64,000 nt of DNA from Laburnicola sp. R22_1 (GCA_014281115.1 JACONQ010000010.1:1054001-1118000), one strand, 5' to 3'. Positions 20,211-31,684 are shown, counted from the first letter of the stretch. Made by a program: numbers and translations. The notes: generated by a model not told the origin, from the letters alone.

Positions 20211-21518
20211 ATGTGTCAGAAAGCTAGCAGTGAGGTATCTCATCAGGATGTCATGGTTCCCATAACCAGCCAGGCCTTCGTGGACGAAAGAACTGCTCGT
20301 CATGGTTCCCAGGAGAATGCCCAGGCGTCGGAACCCTACGAGGTCGGACCACAACCTCAAAAAGTTGCCAACGAGAAGCCACACGACAGGAAACTAGAAA
20401 AATTGGGCATCGGCATCAAATGGCTCATCAGGGAACAGTGGTTTCTCATCGCAATGGGTATCATCATTCTCATCGCGTCCCAGGTGCAGGTTCCCCACAA
20501 ACAGCAACAAGTCAAGCGCACCGTTGTGACCTACCTCTCCGTGAGCGTCATCTTCTTCGTCAATGGCTGCACACTCTCCACACGTGTACTATTGGACAAC
20601 TATAAGAAATGGAAGATCCATGTCTTCGTACAACTCCAATGTTACCTGGTAGCATCAGCTGCCACGTTTGCCATCGTCAGTCTATGCGCAATCACCAAGA
20701 GTTTCATGGATCCGTGGCTCCTTATCGGCTCCCTCTTCCTCGGTAGCGCTCCCACAACCATGTCATCGAATGTTGTCATGACAAGGCAAGCGCACGGAAA
20801 CACAGCACTCACCGTTGTGCAATCTGTCATCGGCAACTTTCTCTGTCCTTTCCTCACTCCCATCCTTCTTCAGTTGTACCTATCTAGCGGCGCTTGGTAT
20901 AGCAAAGTGCTCGTGAGCGGAGATAACTATGAAGAGATATACCGTCGCGTTTTCAAGCAACTAAGCTTGTCTCTGTTCGTACCTATGGCGATTGGGCAGA
21001 TTGTTCAGTACCTGTTTCCAAAACCTACGAAGAAGGTCTTCGTCGACTGGAAGTTGATAAAGCTATCTTCGGTCGCTCTTCTGTCGCTGGTCTGGCAGAC
21101 CTTCGATCAAGCCTTCCGTTCCGGGGCTTTTGACTCGGTCAAACCGTCCAATATCGTCTTCATCGTCTTCATCAACATCGCGCTGTACTTTATATGGCTT
21201 GGCATATGCTTTACGGCCGCGACGATATGGCTTTCGAAACAGGACGTCATTGCTTGCTGCTACTGCTGTCCGTCAAAAGCTCTTTCGATGATTGTCCCAC
21301 TTAGCTCAGTCATGTACATCAACATCAGCCCAATCAACCTAAGTAAATTGCAGATATCTGCGATCATCTTCCAAGCCATCCAGGCTGCAGTTGGCGGGAT
21401 CCTCACGGTTGTCTTTCGAAGATGGATCAGTCCATTCGAACAACAGGGAGACAATGGAAGGCGAGTAGAAGAACGAGAATGCAAAGAGGAAGAGAGACCA
21501 GGTCTAGAAAACATTTAA
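20211..21518 (+). CDS. RCH1/SLC10A7-type SBF-family membrane carrier
   Basis: Single exon, 435 aa. A hydrophilic N-terminus of about 65 residues precedes roughly ten transmembrane segments: WFLIAMGIIILIASQV, VVTYLSVSVIFFVNGCTL, VQLQCYLVASAATFAIVSL, GSLFLGSAPTTMSSNVVMT, SVIGNFLCPFLTPILLQLYL, LSLFVPMAIGQIVQYLF, the IKLSSVALLSLVWQ segment, IVFIVFINIALYFIWLG and two more. PTTMSSNVVMTRQAHGN is a signature of the RCH1/SLC10A7 branch of the bile-acid-transporter-like family. In yeasts RCH1 restrains plasma-membrane calcium uptake. That role is inferred here. The C-terminal tail is short and acidic/basic mixed. Confidence 0.9.
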   Translation: MCQKASSEVSHQDVMVPITSQAFVDERTARHGSQENAQASEPYEVGPQPQKVANEKPHDRKLEKLGIGIKWLIREQWFLIAMGIIILIASQVQVPHKQQQVKRTVVTYLSVSVIFFVNGCTLSTRVLLDNYKKWKIHVFVQLQCYLVASAATFAIVSLCAITKSFMDPWLLIGSLFLGSAPTTMSSNVVMTRQAHGNTALTVVQSVIGNFLCPFLTPILLQLYLSSGAWYSKVLVSGDNYEEIYRRVFKQLSLSLFVPMAIGQIVQYLFPKPTKKVFVDWKLIKLSSVALLSLVWQTFDQAFRSGAFDSVKPSNIVFIVFINIALYFIWLGICFTAATIWLSKQDVIACCYCCPSKALSMIVPLSSVMYINISPINLSKLQISAIIFQAIQAAVGGILTVVFRRWISPFEQQGDNGRRVEERECKEEERPGLENI

Positions 21519-22538
21519 TGTTCCGTGTATTGTCTGTAGCCAAAGAGCGTAAATGGCTCTCGGAGACTGACACTCCAATAACCGCAACCAAGCGATTTGA
21601 CACTGCAACCAAAAGCGGATTCATTGCAAAACGGTGACCCGAACATGATATTCCTGGTGCCACTATGCCTCCAATCGGATAATGTACAACATATGCAGAG
21701 AAATATCAACGAAACCGTCTGTTTACTTCATCTTCGACGTTCACCGTTCGACTTTATGTACAGCAACAGCCATTAGGAACCTGCTAATTGTTAACCGGAG
21801 TTATTTAAGGATGTCGGATTTACTGACACATTTGCATGACGATGGGTCAAAGCCAGTGCATGGGCATTCAATGCATGGTGACAGGACTGTCCTGCCCTCT
21901 ACGTTCTCGGTGGCTTTCATGGATCGCTCCAGGCTTGTCTGTTCCCAAATATCAACAATGCGGATCAAGATGGACTTTGAGAAGACAGACCGCTGCAGGC
22001 GAAGTAAACGCTACAGAGGCCAGGGCCAGTGCGATTAGTCCAGAGAATTTCATCGTGTAGTGTTCAAGTTGGGTCCCGCGTCGGTCGATAACGTCAACGA
22101 GCGGCGATCTTATTCGGAAGTAAGCTGTATTTCAATCGAATCCAAGAAGCAGTGCACGTTCTTAAGGAAGCAAGACGACTGCATATGATTCTATATTTGA
22201 TCATTTACCAAGACCATGTTCCCTCCCACGGCGCAATATGCGCAACGCAAGGCCCGGCTTCCTGTGTCTCGTGGCAGAGTATTCGGCACCTTGGCACTCT
22301 ATTCACGCTCTATAATTGGTGTTGCGGCCGCTGATATTAACCCAAGACCCTGGTTGGTTCACGAACCGGGTAAATTATGGCAAAGGATCAGCCAGAATGG
22401 GTGAAAAGTCGCTCAGGGTGCTGTTGGGATCAAGGATTCGGCTGCGCATACATGGTTATCTTCAATATGTAATGGTTGGCGCGAAGTAGTTGGAAGGAGA
22501 AGGTCGTTGCGCACCTAGAGTCTGGACTGATACCGATA
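21519..22538. other. intergenic
   Basis: About 1 kb between the carrier gene and the second transposon. No gene, domain or repeat is recognised. Confidence 0.4.
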
Positions 22539-22583
22539 CCGTGTTTCATCACCCGACGATCGGCCCCACCTGACGATCGATTT
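22539..22583. repeat. left terminal inverted repeat of second transposon
   Basis: Starts CCGTGTTTCATCACC. A 13-bp direct repeat (CACC-N-GACGATCG) begins at repeat positions 12 and 29, 17 bp apart. Confidence 0.9.
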
Positions 22584-22698
22584 GGCAGGGTCCGTGCGTA
22601 CAACTTTTGAAGCTGTACAACGCAATACAAATTGTATACAGGCCAGATTTTTTGGTGGAGAGCTTTTGAGAGGCATAGGAGACGATCGCGATACTTTA

Positions 22699-24539
22699 TT
22701 AGGTGCGATAACGCTCAGGGAGCCGTAAAGAGCGACCCCGGCGTGTACGCGCTGGCGTAGGCGCCACATCTACAACAGATGAAAAGTTGTACTCTACATC
22801 CTCCTCATCAATTAAAGGAGGCGTAATAACCTTCTCCTTGCCCTTGCGCGTCACCTTGGAGGTGTTTTGGAGTGGGAGAGGAGCTTCTTGGATGCCTTTG
22901 GGGGCCTTGCTTTTGGTGCCCGAAGCGCCTGGGTTGACGCCAGGGCCCTGGGCGCGCTCCTCCTCTTGTATAGCCTTTGTACGCCTCTGCTCCTCCTGGA
23001 TAGCCTTCCTCTGCTCCTTCTCTTGCTCCTTAGCCTTTGCCTCCTGATCTTTTTGTGCCTGGCGTTGGCGAGCTTCCTTGACCTTTGCGGGGACCAAAAT
23101 ATTGCGCCGCCAGCGTAATCTGCAGGTGGTTCAAGCAGTAGAGGCTTTCCTTGCGTAGGGCGCTTCTTCTGGGCTAGCGCTTCTCGTAAACGCGTATTTT
23201 CATGGTTCAGGAGGGTGTTGCGCACTGAAATTGAGTGCATAGTGCGGGAGAGCTGCCGGGACCCCTCAGCGTAAGTATCAGAGACAACCTGGCGCAAGAG
23301 TCTCTCAATTTTACGCCAATCTGAAGCGCTAAGTACAGAAGAGCTGCTGTCGCTTGAGGATGGCCGCTCTAGGTCTATATTATTAAAGCGCTGAAGGATT
23401 ACTTGGGGGTTGAAAGGCACTACGCCAGTGGCCTTAAAGGCGCTGCAGATCGTGTTTTCTTGAAAGGAGCACTGCCAGGCCCTCTCAAACATAGCGAAGA
23501 AGTCGCGCTTTGTGACTCTTGAGAGGCCCTGGCACTTATCTAAGTACTCAGTAAGTTCAGCGGAGTAGGCAGTGCTGAGAGGCTTGAATAGCGCGACGTC
23601 GAGCGGCTGGAGCGTATGGGTTGAATGAGGTGGATAGATAGCCAGGAGGATCTTATTTTGATCGCAGTAGTCAATAAACTCCATTGTAACATGCGATCCA
23701 TGGCCGTCAAGGAGTAGTAGACGATAATCGCGGCGCGCCTTTGCCTTAGTCTCCCTGTCAAACACCTGTTTGACCCATGCTAGGCCTAAATCGTTGTTCG
23801 TCCATCCACTTGGTGATACCGCAAAGAAAGCTTTGTGTAAGGAATCGTCAAAATCTTGTAACCAGGTGTCTTGTATATTGTTTGACTGCGCTTGATAAAT
23901 CAAGCAAGGCGTAAGAGAGCTTCCATCAGCGCAAATACATGCTAGCGTTGTAATCCACTCGCGATTGCCGTCCTGGAGCATTTGTTTAATGCCGCCGCTC
24001 TCATAGCGCTGTCGGGAGAAGACACGCTTCATTTTTGACAGCACCCCAATTAGGAAACCCTTCTCATCCATATTGTACATGTGGCGCTTGTCGACGTTAT
24101 ACTGCTCAATCTTTTTACGTAGGAGCTCGAAATATAGGGCGTACTTGAAGGCAGAGTCGGCGCGTTTACGTGAGGCGTCTATACCAGAGGTCCAGTGGGA
24201 AAGTAGGTCGACTTTGTGGCGTCGTATAAATCGGTCAACCCAGTTTTTGCCAGCAGGCTTCCCAGCTATTTCTGATGCGAAATTTCGTATCATCTCCTTT
24301 GTAGGGGGTAATCCTCGTTCGCAAAGGCCATTAATATATTGTAGAAGCTCAGTTTCCTGTTGGGTGTTGAGGAGGCGCTGGCTGTCGGCCAGCGCGTCGC
24401 GCGTGCCCTGCACCCTGCGATGCCGGCGCGACAACGTATTGCGATCGCAGCCATATTTTTGAGCGACTTTGGTGTAATTAGGCTTCTCAGAGATGCTCAG
24501 CGAGCTCAAATAGTCAAGAGCAGCACTTAATTCGGCCAT
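22699..24539 (-). CDS. pogo-type DDE transposase, catalytic domain intact, tail frameshifted
   Basis: Cut-and-paste transposase. Start at ATG 24537-24539 (MAELSAALDYL), the same relative position as in the decayed copy. Residues 20-45 hold a Psq-type HTH (YTKVAQKYGCDRNTLSRRH), about 55-115 the Tc5/CENP-B DNA-binding domain, and 155-320 the DDE core. Catalytic acids are Asp158 (MDEKGFLIG), Asp278 (LLLLDGHGSH) and Asp314 (LQPLDVALFKP), 35 residues between the last two. Near 23097, after AIFWSP, the frame breaks: the open frame continues as an odd Arg/Ser-rich tail to 22851, while the adjacent frame gives KVKEARQRQAQKDQEAKAKE and ends TRRGRSLRLPERYRT at 22699, the tail found in the other copy. 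A one-base deletion is likely. Whether the catalytic part is still functional is unknown. Confidence 0.9.
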
Positions 24540-24592
24540 ATTCGTTGTATAGAGCGTTGCAAAAGGTGCCGAAGTTGGGCTGTTGAGGCGGA

Positions 24593-24637
24593 AAATCGAT
24601 CGTCCGGTGGGGCCGATCGTCAGGTGATGAAACACGG
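24593..24637. repeat. right terminal inverted repeat of second transposon
   Basis: Inverted counterpart of 22539-22583 with the same pair of 13-bp direct repeats, followed by the TA duplication. Confidence 0.9.
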
Positions 24638-24639
24638 TA

Positions 24640-26919
24640 TCTCACGGAGGCCTAGATGTATTGGCCCTCGGATCCCCACGGAGACGCAATGGGATACCAT
24701 CTGATTTTACTGCATATGCCTTTGTATTGATGTTCGCGATCGCATGCATCGGACCCTACGGATCGAACGGCCTTGCATGTCGGTACTGTCCCTCATGCTT
24801 CCACTACTATGGACAAAAACTCCAAAAAATAGTTCGCTAATGTCACTTCGTACCGGCGAGCCCAGACGATCCATTTCATATATATATTCCTTTTGGCTAT
24901 TTTCACTGTGAGGGACGTCAGCCGGCCATAGTAAAGCGTATATAACGCGTAGTCATCAGTCACGTGACTTATCACGTGGTATGAATTGTATCAGTTAGGT
25001 GCACCATGCCCGTGCAAATGTCAGTAACCACTCCATACTCACATGCTGTAAGTACATGTGACGCGTCACTGTTGGCAGAACCGTCGACCGGCTCCCCGCA
25101 TCCATTTCATATGGAGCCAATCTCTCCTGTCCCACATTCGGTTACCTTCTAGGCTCACTGAGGACTACTACATCAAAGCTTAGTCATCTCGGCTACATCT
25201 GAACGTACGTTTCCCTACTGATCGATCCACCTGCTCAGTGCTCAGTGCATACACGAACTCTAGCAATAACAAGCGGCGAATATGCGTCGCTGATAGGGAC
25301 TCATCTAGCAGTGGACTTAGCCTACTGTTAGAGGTGGCGTAGTACGGGCATTGCTGTACCTTTCAGCCGGTCGGCGAGCAAAACTGCGTTGTCTAGGCTA
25401 GGAGTCCGCTAACCAGGAATCTTGTGAAGTTTCTTGAATGCTGGCTGGGCAATATGGTGTCATTGAACATGGTGTTTTTTATCATTCCAGAGGCACTGTA
25501 GATGTGCACGCTACTCACTACAGGAGGGAAACTGTCCCTATCGGGTTAAGGGGGAAGAATGTGCAGTGCTACACTGGAAAAGAGAACTCTTCGGTCTCGA
25601 CCGAGACCCACAGGCACTTCACGGTCAGATCACATGATTGAAAGAAAATTGTTCGATTTCAAGATCGACTCAGTTAGAACGCCCCCTCCCCTACAGCCAT
25701 TGCCCCAGCTGTTCGCGGGGTGCCGGACGGATGAGCGCTCATGAACTGTTTGCTTTCACATGTATTCACATGGTATCTCACAGAGCTGGTACACAGAAAA
25801 AAAAGGTTATAGCTAGATTTTCTTTTGCCATAGTATAGTTGCGGGATGCAGCTTTGTTCACAAAAAAAAGAAAAAAGAGAACTCTTTCCAAGAATTGATC
25901 AGCAATCCAAGAAGAAACATATAAAGATGTGAAAGATGGAGTACAGAAACTCCAGCAAGATTGAAACGACCGCTACTTCAAAGAGAATCGGCTACTGTAT
26001 AGGAATCTGAACAGAACATAAAGCAGCAGTCGCTACGGAAAGTGTCAGTGGTCATCTTTCAGCATACAACTTGGTCTTCGAAACACATGACAGAGGACCA
26101 AAACCGTATGTCGCGTTTCAATCCGCCACCTCGGAACCCATCCGAGGCAAGGGCTCGGTTACTGTGCTACCTGATGTCATGTGCCGTCATCCCGAACCCT
26201 AGAACCCGCCTTGCCTTGGCTCGTGCGACCGCAGTAGGTTGAGACAAGCAAGGACATATGACTTCGGGGTAGAATATACTATTCTAGAAGCACCGCGTTA
26301 GGTAACCGATAGAGGGCTGCGTTTCAACATATCTCTATATTTTCCAAAAGGTTCAGTATCATATCTGAAGCTCTCCCGGAAAGTCCGTTGACATTGGCAC
26401 AATCAGCGAACCAAGTCCACATTGTTCCCGTCACGGTACGACCTTACTCAGCGGAACGGAGTCTTTTTACGAGCATGAACTAAGGGCTTGGTTTGCTCTT
26501 TTCGATCTACTCTTAATCCCAAGTTGTTCTTGGAAACACAAGTACTCTTGTTGGCATTCCTGTTCAACATAGTTCGGTTAGAACGGGTCATGGAATGCGG
26601 ATACCAACTTCACGTTCAGCTGCCAAGGAAGTACCTAGGCACCTTAGGTAGCCACCGAGATCACGTTCAATGGGCATGTGAGCCAGGATGCTCCTGACAG
26701 GATGCAGTTAGCAAATCCAGCCATGGCTCTACTTTCGACTATCAATGACAAGCCGGTAAATGGTAATATGGCTTGGCGGGAAGGCAAACATGTGGAATGT
26801 AAGAATGAGCAATTGCGTCACTGCCATATCTACAAAGTATATACTGCTCTTCCCCCAGCATCTACTCTCAACACCAAAATCTCACTGAACATCAATCCAC
26901 CACCAGAACCAACGCCAGC
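24640..26919. other. long intergenic region
   Basis: About 2.3 kb without a supported gene. Two CACGTG boxes, the bHLH-type site, lie 12 bp apart at 24961-24966 and 24973-24978. Poly-A-rich stretches occur at 25795-25805 and 25860-25880. Short frames lack domains. AAGTATATACTGC about 80 bases before 26920 may be the TATA element of the next gene. Confidence 0.4.
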
Positions 26920-27865
26920 ATGGAGCTAACCTTCCTCCTCGTCCTCGTCCTATCCGTCCTCACAGCCGCACAAACCCCTACCCAAACCTGCGCATGTCCA
27001 CAGGTAAAATGCTCAGCTACAGACCCCGTCGTACGTCTCGTCTCCTCGCAGCCCCATACTCATTTGCCCATGAACTAACCACCACCCCAGGGCCTCTGCA
27101 CCTGCCTCAACAACCGCGAAACACTCTGCAAAATTTCCTGCCCAGACTACATCCCCACCTACCTCGTGAGTTCCCCGCCTCCCCTATCCTCCAAAACATA
27201 ACAAGTACCATCTAGTCCTGCCCCACGAAGCCGACTGCAACTCCAACACCGAGTCCCCAACCATGCGTCTGCGAACCCGGCTTCTGCATCCAAATGTGGC
27301 CGCAATCATGCTACTGTTCGAACGCGCAGAAAGCACGTTGCGCAGCGAAGTGCGGCGGAGAAGCGGATCTAATGGTACCAATTTATTTATTTCCCTCTCT
27401 CTCCACATCCCGTGCATTAAATACAGACATACAAACTAACAAATCACACAGTCATGCCCGCCACTCAGCACCCCTTCTATGCTCATCCGGCCCCCCCACC
27501 TTCCCGCCACAGATGAACCCATCTCGCCTCCTCAATCACTTGCCTCCCCCACCGGCGAAGCCACCTCAGCCACGCGCCTACCACCACCCAAGCTACCCCT
27601 CATAAACGTCCCCTGCCACAGCAGCCCCGAGTGCGACACCGGTTTCAAGTGCGCTAGCGATCCGTACAAAGTTAAAGATCCGTCCCAGGACACGTGCGGG
27701 ACGGACTGCGTCGAGCACGGCATCTGCGTAGCGGAAAAGCCGTGTGGCGGGTTCGCCGGCTTTTCGTGCGATATCTCGGGGCAGGTGTGTGAGTATTATG
27801 CTGCGTCCAAGTACGTCGCGGACGATTTTGGCGTTTGCGTCTGGCCGGGTAAGGGTGACTATTAA
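26920..27865 (+). CDS. secreted cysteine-rich protein, effector-like
   Basis: Four exons (26920-27030, 27091-27165, 27216-27374, 27452-27865), all joined in phase 0, give 252 aa. Residues 1-17 (MELTFLLVLVLSVLTAA) form a signal peptide. The mature protein has more than 20 Cys: CACPQVKC, then GLCTCLNNRETLCKISCPDY, then PCVCEPGFCIQMWP and CYCSNAQKARCAAKCGG, a Pro/Ser/Thr-rich linker, and a C-terminal Cys domain (CHSSPECDTGFKC, CGTDCVEHGICVAEKPCGG). Two CxC-rich blocks look like diverged copies of one module, one per exon. The first donor could instead be GTAAAA at 27004, which would remove nine residues. Function unknown; the leader, size and Cys pattern fit an apoplastic or surface protein. Confidence 0.8.
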
Positions 27866-28432
27866 AAAAAAGGTGGTGTGAGGAAAAGAAAGATGCGGAA
27901 AACACAATCGAAAAATTGGAGCGACGAAAAAGGTATTCCGGAGTTGGTATGAAAAAGGTCTGGAATCAAAGCAAGAAAATAAACAATGTATTATGATGAT
28001 CGCGCAATCACCATAACAACAGTGCGGTGCTATATACGCCCGTCTCTTGCGATGCCGCTCCAACCATGCAAATCCCATCTACGCCTGCCGGACAATGGTG
28101 TATAGGGTATTATGTGACAATCCGACCAAGATGGCTATCCCGACCTCACAAACGCCAACAGGGACCCAGTCACCTCTCCCTCCCAACAGACATCATGCAC
28201 GGCTTGGACTCTAGAACCCAGATGCCGACCGTCGTAGCCTAAAGGTGGTGTGCCAAGGTTGTCGTCTATGTTGTTATTCTGGTTCAACTTGACTACCCAG
28301 GTCCCGACCTGCGCAGAGGGCTCGGGGTCCTTCTCTTCGGGATAATCTTCACCTACGCGAACCCCGCATCGTTAGCTACAAGATCACGTAGTCTCCAAAC
28401 AAAAGAAAACATTCAACGCGCGCAAGATCATC
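27866..28432. other. convergent intergenic region
   Basis: Lies between the 3' ends of the Cys-rich gene and the next minus-strand gene. A purine-rich AAAAAAAGG stretch directly follows the first stop. No gene is supported. Confidence 0.4.
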
Positions 28433-29692
28433 TTACGCACTAGCGACACCCAGCCCCTCGCAAAGCTTCTTTCTCCACATGCCACACATCTCCTCAAACC
28501 CACCTACTACGTCCCCACACGCGGTGCCTGCTTCCCTGTCCTTCAAACGGCGGTCCCAGTCGCCATTGTTTATAAATTGTATTCCCAGTTCCCTCAGTTC
28601 CATATCTTTTTTCCACTCTGCAAGCTGGTCTTTTGAAGACCGAAGGCGGCGATTCGCGTTGAGCGTTGATTGGCGGGACATGTGGAGTGAGTCGGACACG
28701 TTGGAGAGGTGTTCGAGGAGTTCGCGGGTGGAAAGTGTGAGTTGTGAGAGGGAAACTAAGGCTTCTGGTGAGGAGTGCGGGAGGAGCTCGAGGGTGCTGG
28801 TTATGAGGGGGAGGAGCGTTTCGATTTCTTCAATGTCTGGTATTATGGCACGGGGGCCGGTAAAAGCGGCGGTGGCTGAAGTCAGAGTGCGAGACTGATG
28901 GGTGAGGTGTGTCGTGAGGGCATCGTGAGCAGTTTTTAATCTGCACGATCAATCAGTCTTGTACCACATCGCACGCGTTGGGAATCGAACCTACCTTGTG
29001 GCACCATTTTCGATTCCAATCTGACTCCCTAAATCTCGTAATTGCTCCGTTACTCTCTTCACCACCCCGTCTGTTGCGCTGCCATTCTCTTCTATCCCAC
29101 GTCTTGCCAGACTTTCGATGGCCGCCATGCGGGCTTCGAGTGCGGGGGAGATGCCCTCGTTTGCTTCTAGGTCCGAATCATCCCCATAGTCGGACCCATC
29201 ATATAACGAGTGTTGTCTCTGGTGCTTCTTCGGTTTCGCCGCAGACTGTGGACTTAGCGTCGATGCCGCGGGCGAAGACGGCTGCATTGCGACACCGCTA
29301 TCCCTGACGCCGTTCACATTGACCGCACTGCCGACCCCATTGCCTCCATCGTGATCCACTGCAACGCCAATATTGTTCGTGTCCTCGTGTAGCAGCTCTA
29401 CTTCCTCCCCGTATTCGCCTTCTGCTCCTTCATCGTCTTCGCTCCATACGTCCCCCAACTCGTCGGCTAGGTTCCCCAGACCGCCGTCTCCGCCGCCATC
29501 CAAGTTGTGCGCAGGACTTCCATGTTCAAATTCTTGCGACAACCGGGGCGTTATGGGGGAGTACCCGGAAGAGCGGCGGCGGTATGAATGTCGTCTGGAG
29601 GAGGAGGTAGTGTGGGTCATGTCCAGGCTTGAGGGATGGCGGCGGTGCGAGGCAGTCGGGCCATGCACGGGTGTCTGCGGCGGGGAGGACAT
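28433..29692 (-). CDS. conserved coiled-coil protein, unknown function
   Basis: Exons 28995-29692 and 28433-28940 give 401 aa; the 54-nt intron (GTAGGT...CAG, phase 2) rejoins GIENGATR to LKTAHDALTTHLTHQ. The first half is low-complexity: Arg/Ser-rich (HSYRRRSSGYSP), then acidic (DELGDVWSEDDEGAEGEYGE). The second half is helical with heptad-like spacing (MAAIESLARRGIEENGSATD, LKTAHDALTTHL, ETLLPLITSTLELLP) and a Trp-containing end (NRRLRSSKDQLAEWKKDM, FINNGDWDRRLKDRE). The frame is clean and the composition is that of real protein. I recognise a fungal-type architecture but not the family; an adaptor or cytoskeletal role would be guesswork. Confidence 0.75.
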
Positions 29693-30562
29693 GTTGCTCT
29701 AGGCGTCTGCCGCGCGGTGGATCGCTCGCAGGGCCGGCGAGGACGTGGTGCGTCTGCTTTGAGGACCGGTGAAGGCGTGCATGCGTGTGCGGGCCCTGGA
29801 GCTCACTGCGTACTGTCGCAGAGTGCAGGCCTTGATCCGCTTATCCAGGGGCGTAGAACGGGGTGTAGCGGCAAACGAGGGGTTCCGACGGGCTGCGAGT
29901 GGTGAGCCGTCCTGGTGTAAACTGTGAGGTGCTCTGTCCCCAGTCTTGGCTTGCAGCAATCAGACACCAGCTGCGCAGATCACCAGCAAGCGCCCAACGA
30001 CTTGAAACAAGTTAAAAATCCATAGGCAAACGAAGCATGTGCGTTGCTCAGCGCTGCGTGGGCTGCAAACGTGGACTGTTTGTTGACCGAGTCGGGGGGC
30101 TACTCCGTCATGACAACGCCGCCGGTCCGCCGTCAGAGTCATAGCGTCCAAGCACACAACTTGTTACATGATGCCGGGATGGCCTTCACAGTCACCTGGA
30201 CACTCAAATGCTAATAGTCTATACCAACAAGTGTGTCATCCAAGAATCAGTCTTTTGCGACTATTTGAAAAGAATCACAAGAAGAGGAGCGACTTCACTA
30301 CGTCGGCTGGACCCCGTTTCGTTCCTTGACACAAAACGACGCCCCGTTGAAAGTTCCAGTGGGTATCTACAATACCGTGAATCGAATGCTCCACCAACGC
30401 CTGGTATTTGCAATGCCCATGATTTACATGCTGTTGTTTGAACATTGGACCATCTTCGTGAAACAGCCACCATGGGACAAGTGCGCAGAATGCCACAGCC
30501 CGGAAACGCCCTTATACCCTGAAATGCCCGTCCAAGGAAACGTGCGAGAACCGTGCGACGGG
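29693..30562. other. intergenic
   Basis: Upstream of the coiled-coil gene and downstream of the next minus-strand gene. A long plus-strand frame starting at 30326 is antisense to real exons and not supported. No RNA gene was seen. Confidence 0.4.
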
Positions 30563-31258
30563 TTACGAGGGTTTGCCCTGGTCGAGAGCCGCCAGCTGCT
30601 TCTTGAGCTGTGTGAAAAAGTCCTGCCCACTGGGCATGAGGTGTGGTATGGTACCTGCAGTCGTGTTACAAAAGCTTCCTTCATTTTTCCCTCAACACGT
30701 ACCTCGGGAGCCCCAGGCACCGCTGCTCCTCTTCTCCACAGAGTCACCCTGGACTTTGTGGTATGCGGATGGCTGATCTGTAGACTTGCGGTTAATCTCA
30801 GTGTTCAGCGAAGACGCGTTGTTCGAAGGAGATGTACCGGCGACGCTCTCGAGATACTCTGGCACAAATGTCAGCTGGAGCTTGACGTGGGTGAGCTCAG
30901 AGGATGGTCGCGCGAGTCTTTGGAGACCACGAGATGCCCCGGAACGGGCTGCAAACATACGCTTTTTCAAGTAGTGCTTGACATCGCTAGCATTGAAGTC
31001 GTTCACAGGAACATGCTGTGGTTCTGCCTGGGCCGACGGGGCTTGCGCTTGTGCTCGCTCAGTGCCGCCGGCACCTTTGCTTTTCCACGCGTTGCCCGAG
31101 AGCGCCGGCTGCCGTCCAGTGTCTTTGTTTGGATTGTTCGAGCCCGAGGTGCGATTGCCCCGTCCCTGCTGCCGCCAGCTACTCCTAGGCGTTGTCAGTA
31201 AACCATGGTCAGAGTAAGCAGTGGGAGAAGCTCACCGGTTCTCGCCCACACCACTCAT
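30563..31258 (-). CDS. small conserved fungal protein of unknown function
   Basis: Exons 31236-31258, 30961-31184, 30703-30858 and 30563-30654 give 164 aa. The N-terminus is Gly/Asn/Arg-rich (MSGVGENRSSWRQQGRGNR). Conserved-looking blocks are VPVNDFNASDVKHYLKKQYL near the middle, GAWGSRG, and the C-terminal MPSGQDFFTQLKKQLAALDQ. The intron at 30859-30960 is 102 nt, a multiple of three without a stop, so it could be retained (198 aa). GTATGT, CTGAC and CCAG and the better continuity of the helix argue that it is removed. Short fungal proteins with this layout are familiar to me, but no function is known. Confidence 0.7.
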
Positions 31259-31684
31259 TGTCGGGACAGAGGAAAACAGGTGGGGTGACGATGAGTGGGC
31301 GAGAGGTATTATTATACGCGCATCCAGTGAAAGCGCGAAGCGGCCGTGTGAACGCGCCAGGTCCGTGCTAGGTGCATTTCGTGCATTCAATCCGAGGCTG
31401 GCCAATCATACGCGGCGACGGCCGTGGCCAGCGCACAAAATGCATTTCCTTTTTCAGAAGCCGTTGCCGTCTGAGCGATAGTGCTGAGCAGCTTTTTCCC
31501 ATCTGCTGGATGAGAGGGCACGAAGCTTGCAGGGGGAGACATGGGGAAGTGGTCACGTGGCGCGTCTAAGTGGGGATAGGCATCAACCAAAGGATACGTC
31601 AGTTGAGCTAGAGGTCCATGAGTGCGCCGGTGAGCATGTCATGTTGTACATCATTGATCTATTTGTGCACAGCGACTTCTCTGC
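31259..31684. other. intergenic
   Basis: 5' side of the small conserved gene and 3' side of the methyltransferase gene. GTCACGTGGC near 31553 contains a CACGTG box. No gene is supported. Confidence 0.4.

Larger units (their letters stand above)
22539..24637 (-). mobile_element. pogo/Fot1-type DNA transposon, nearly intact copy, 2099 bp
   Basis: Inverted terminal repeats of about 45 bp with two mismatches (22539-22583 and 24593-24637) are flanked by TA on both sides (22537-22538, 24638-24639). The interior is one minus-strand transposase gene with an uninterrupted catalytic domain and a single frameshift in its C-terminal tail. End sequences differ from those of the decayed element at 4079-6189, so the two are separate families of the same clade. 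Confidence 0.93.

Noticed and set aside
28975..29000. tRNA B-box-like sequence GGTTCGATTCC on the minus strand
   Set aside because: No A box or acceptor-stem pairing at the right distance; it falls at the start of an intron of the coiled-coil protein gene.
30326..31201. Plus-strand frame of 291 codons
   Set aside because: Antisense to four well-spliced exons of the small conserved gene; no domain, and composition is Arg/Cys/Leu-biased.
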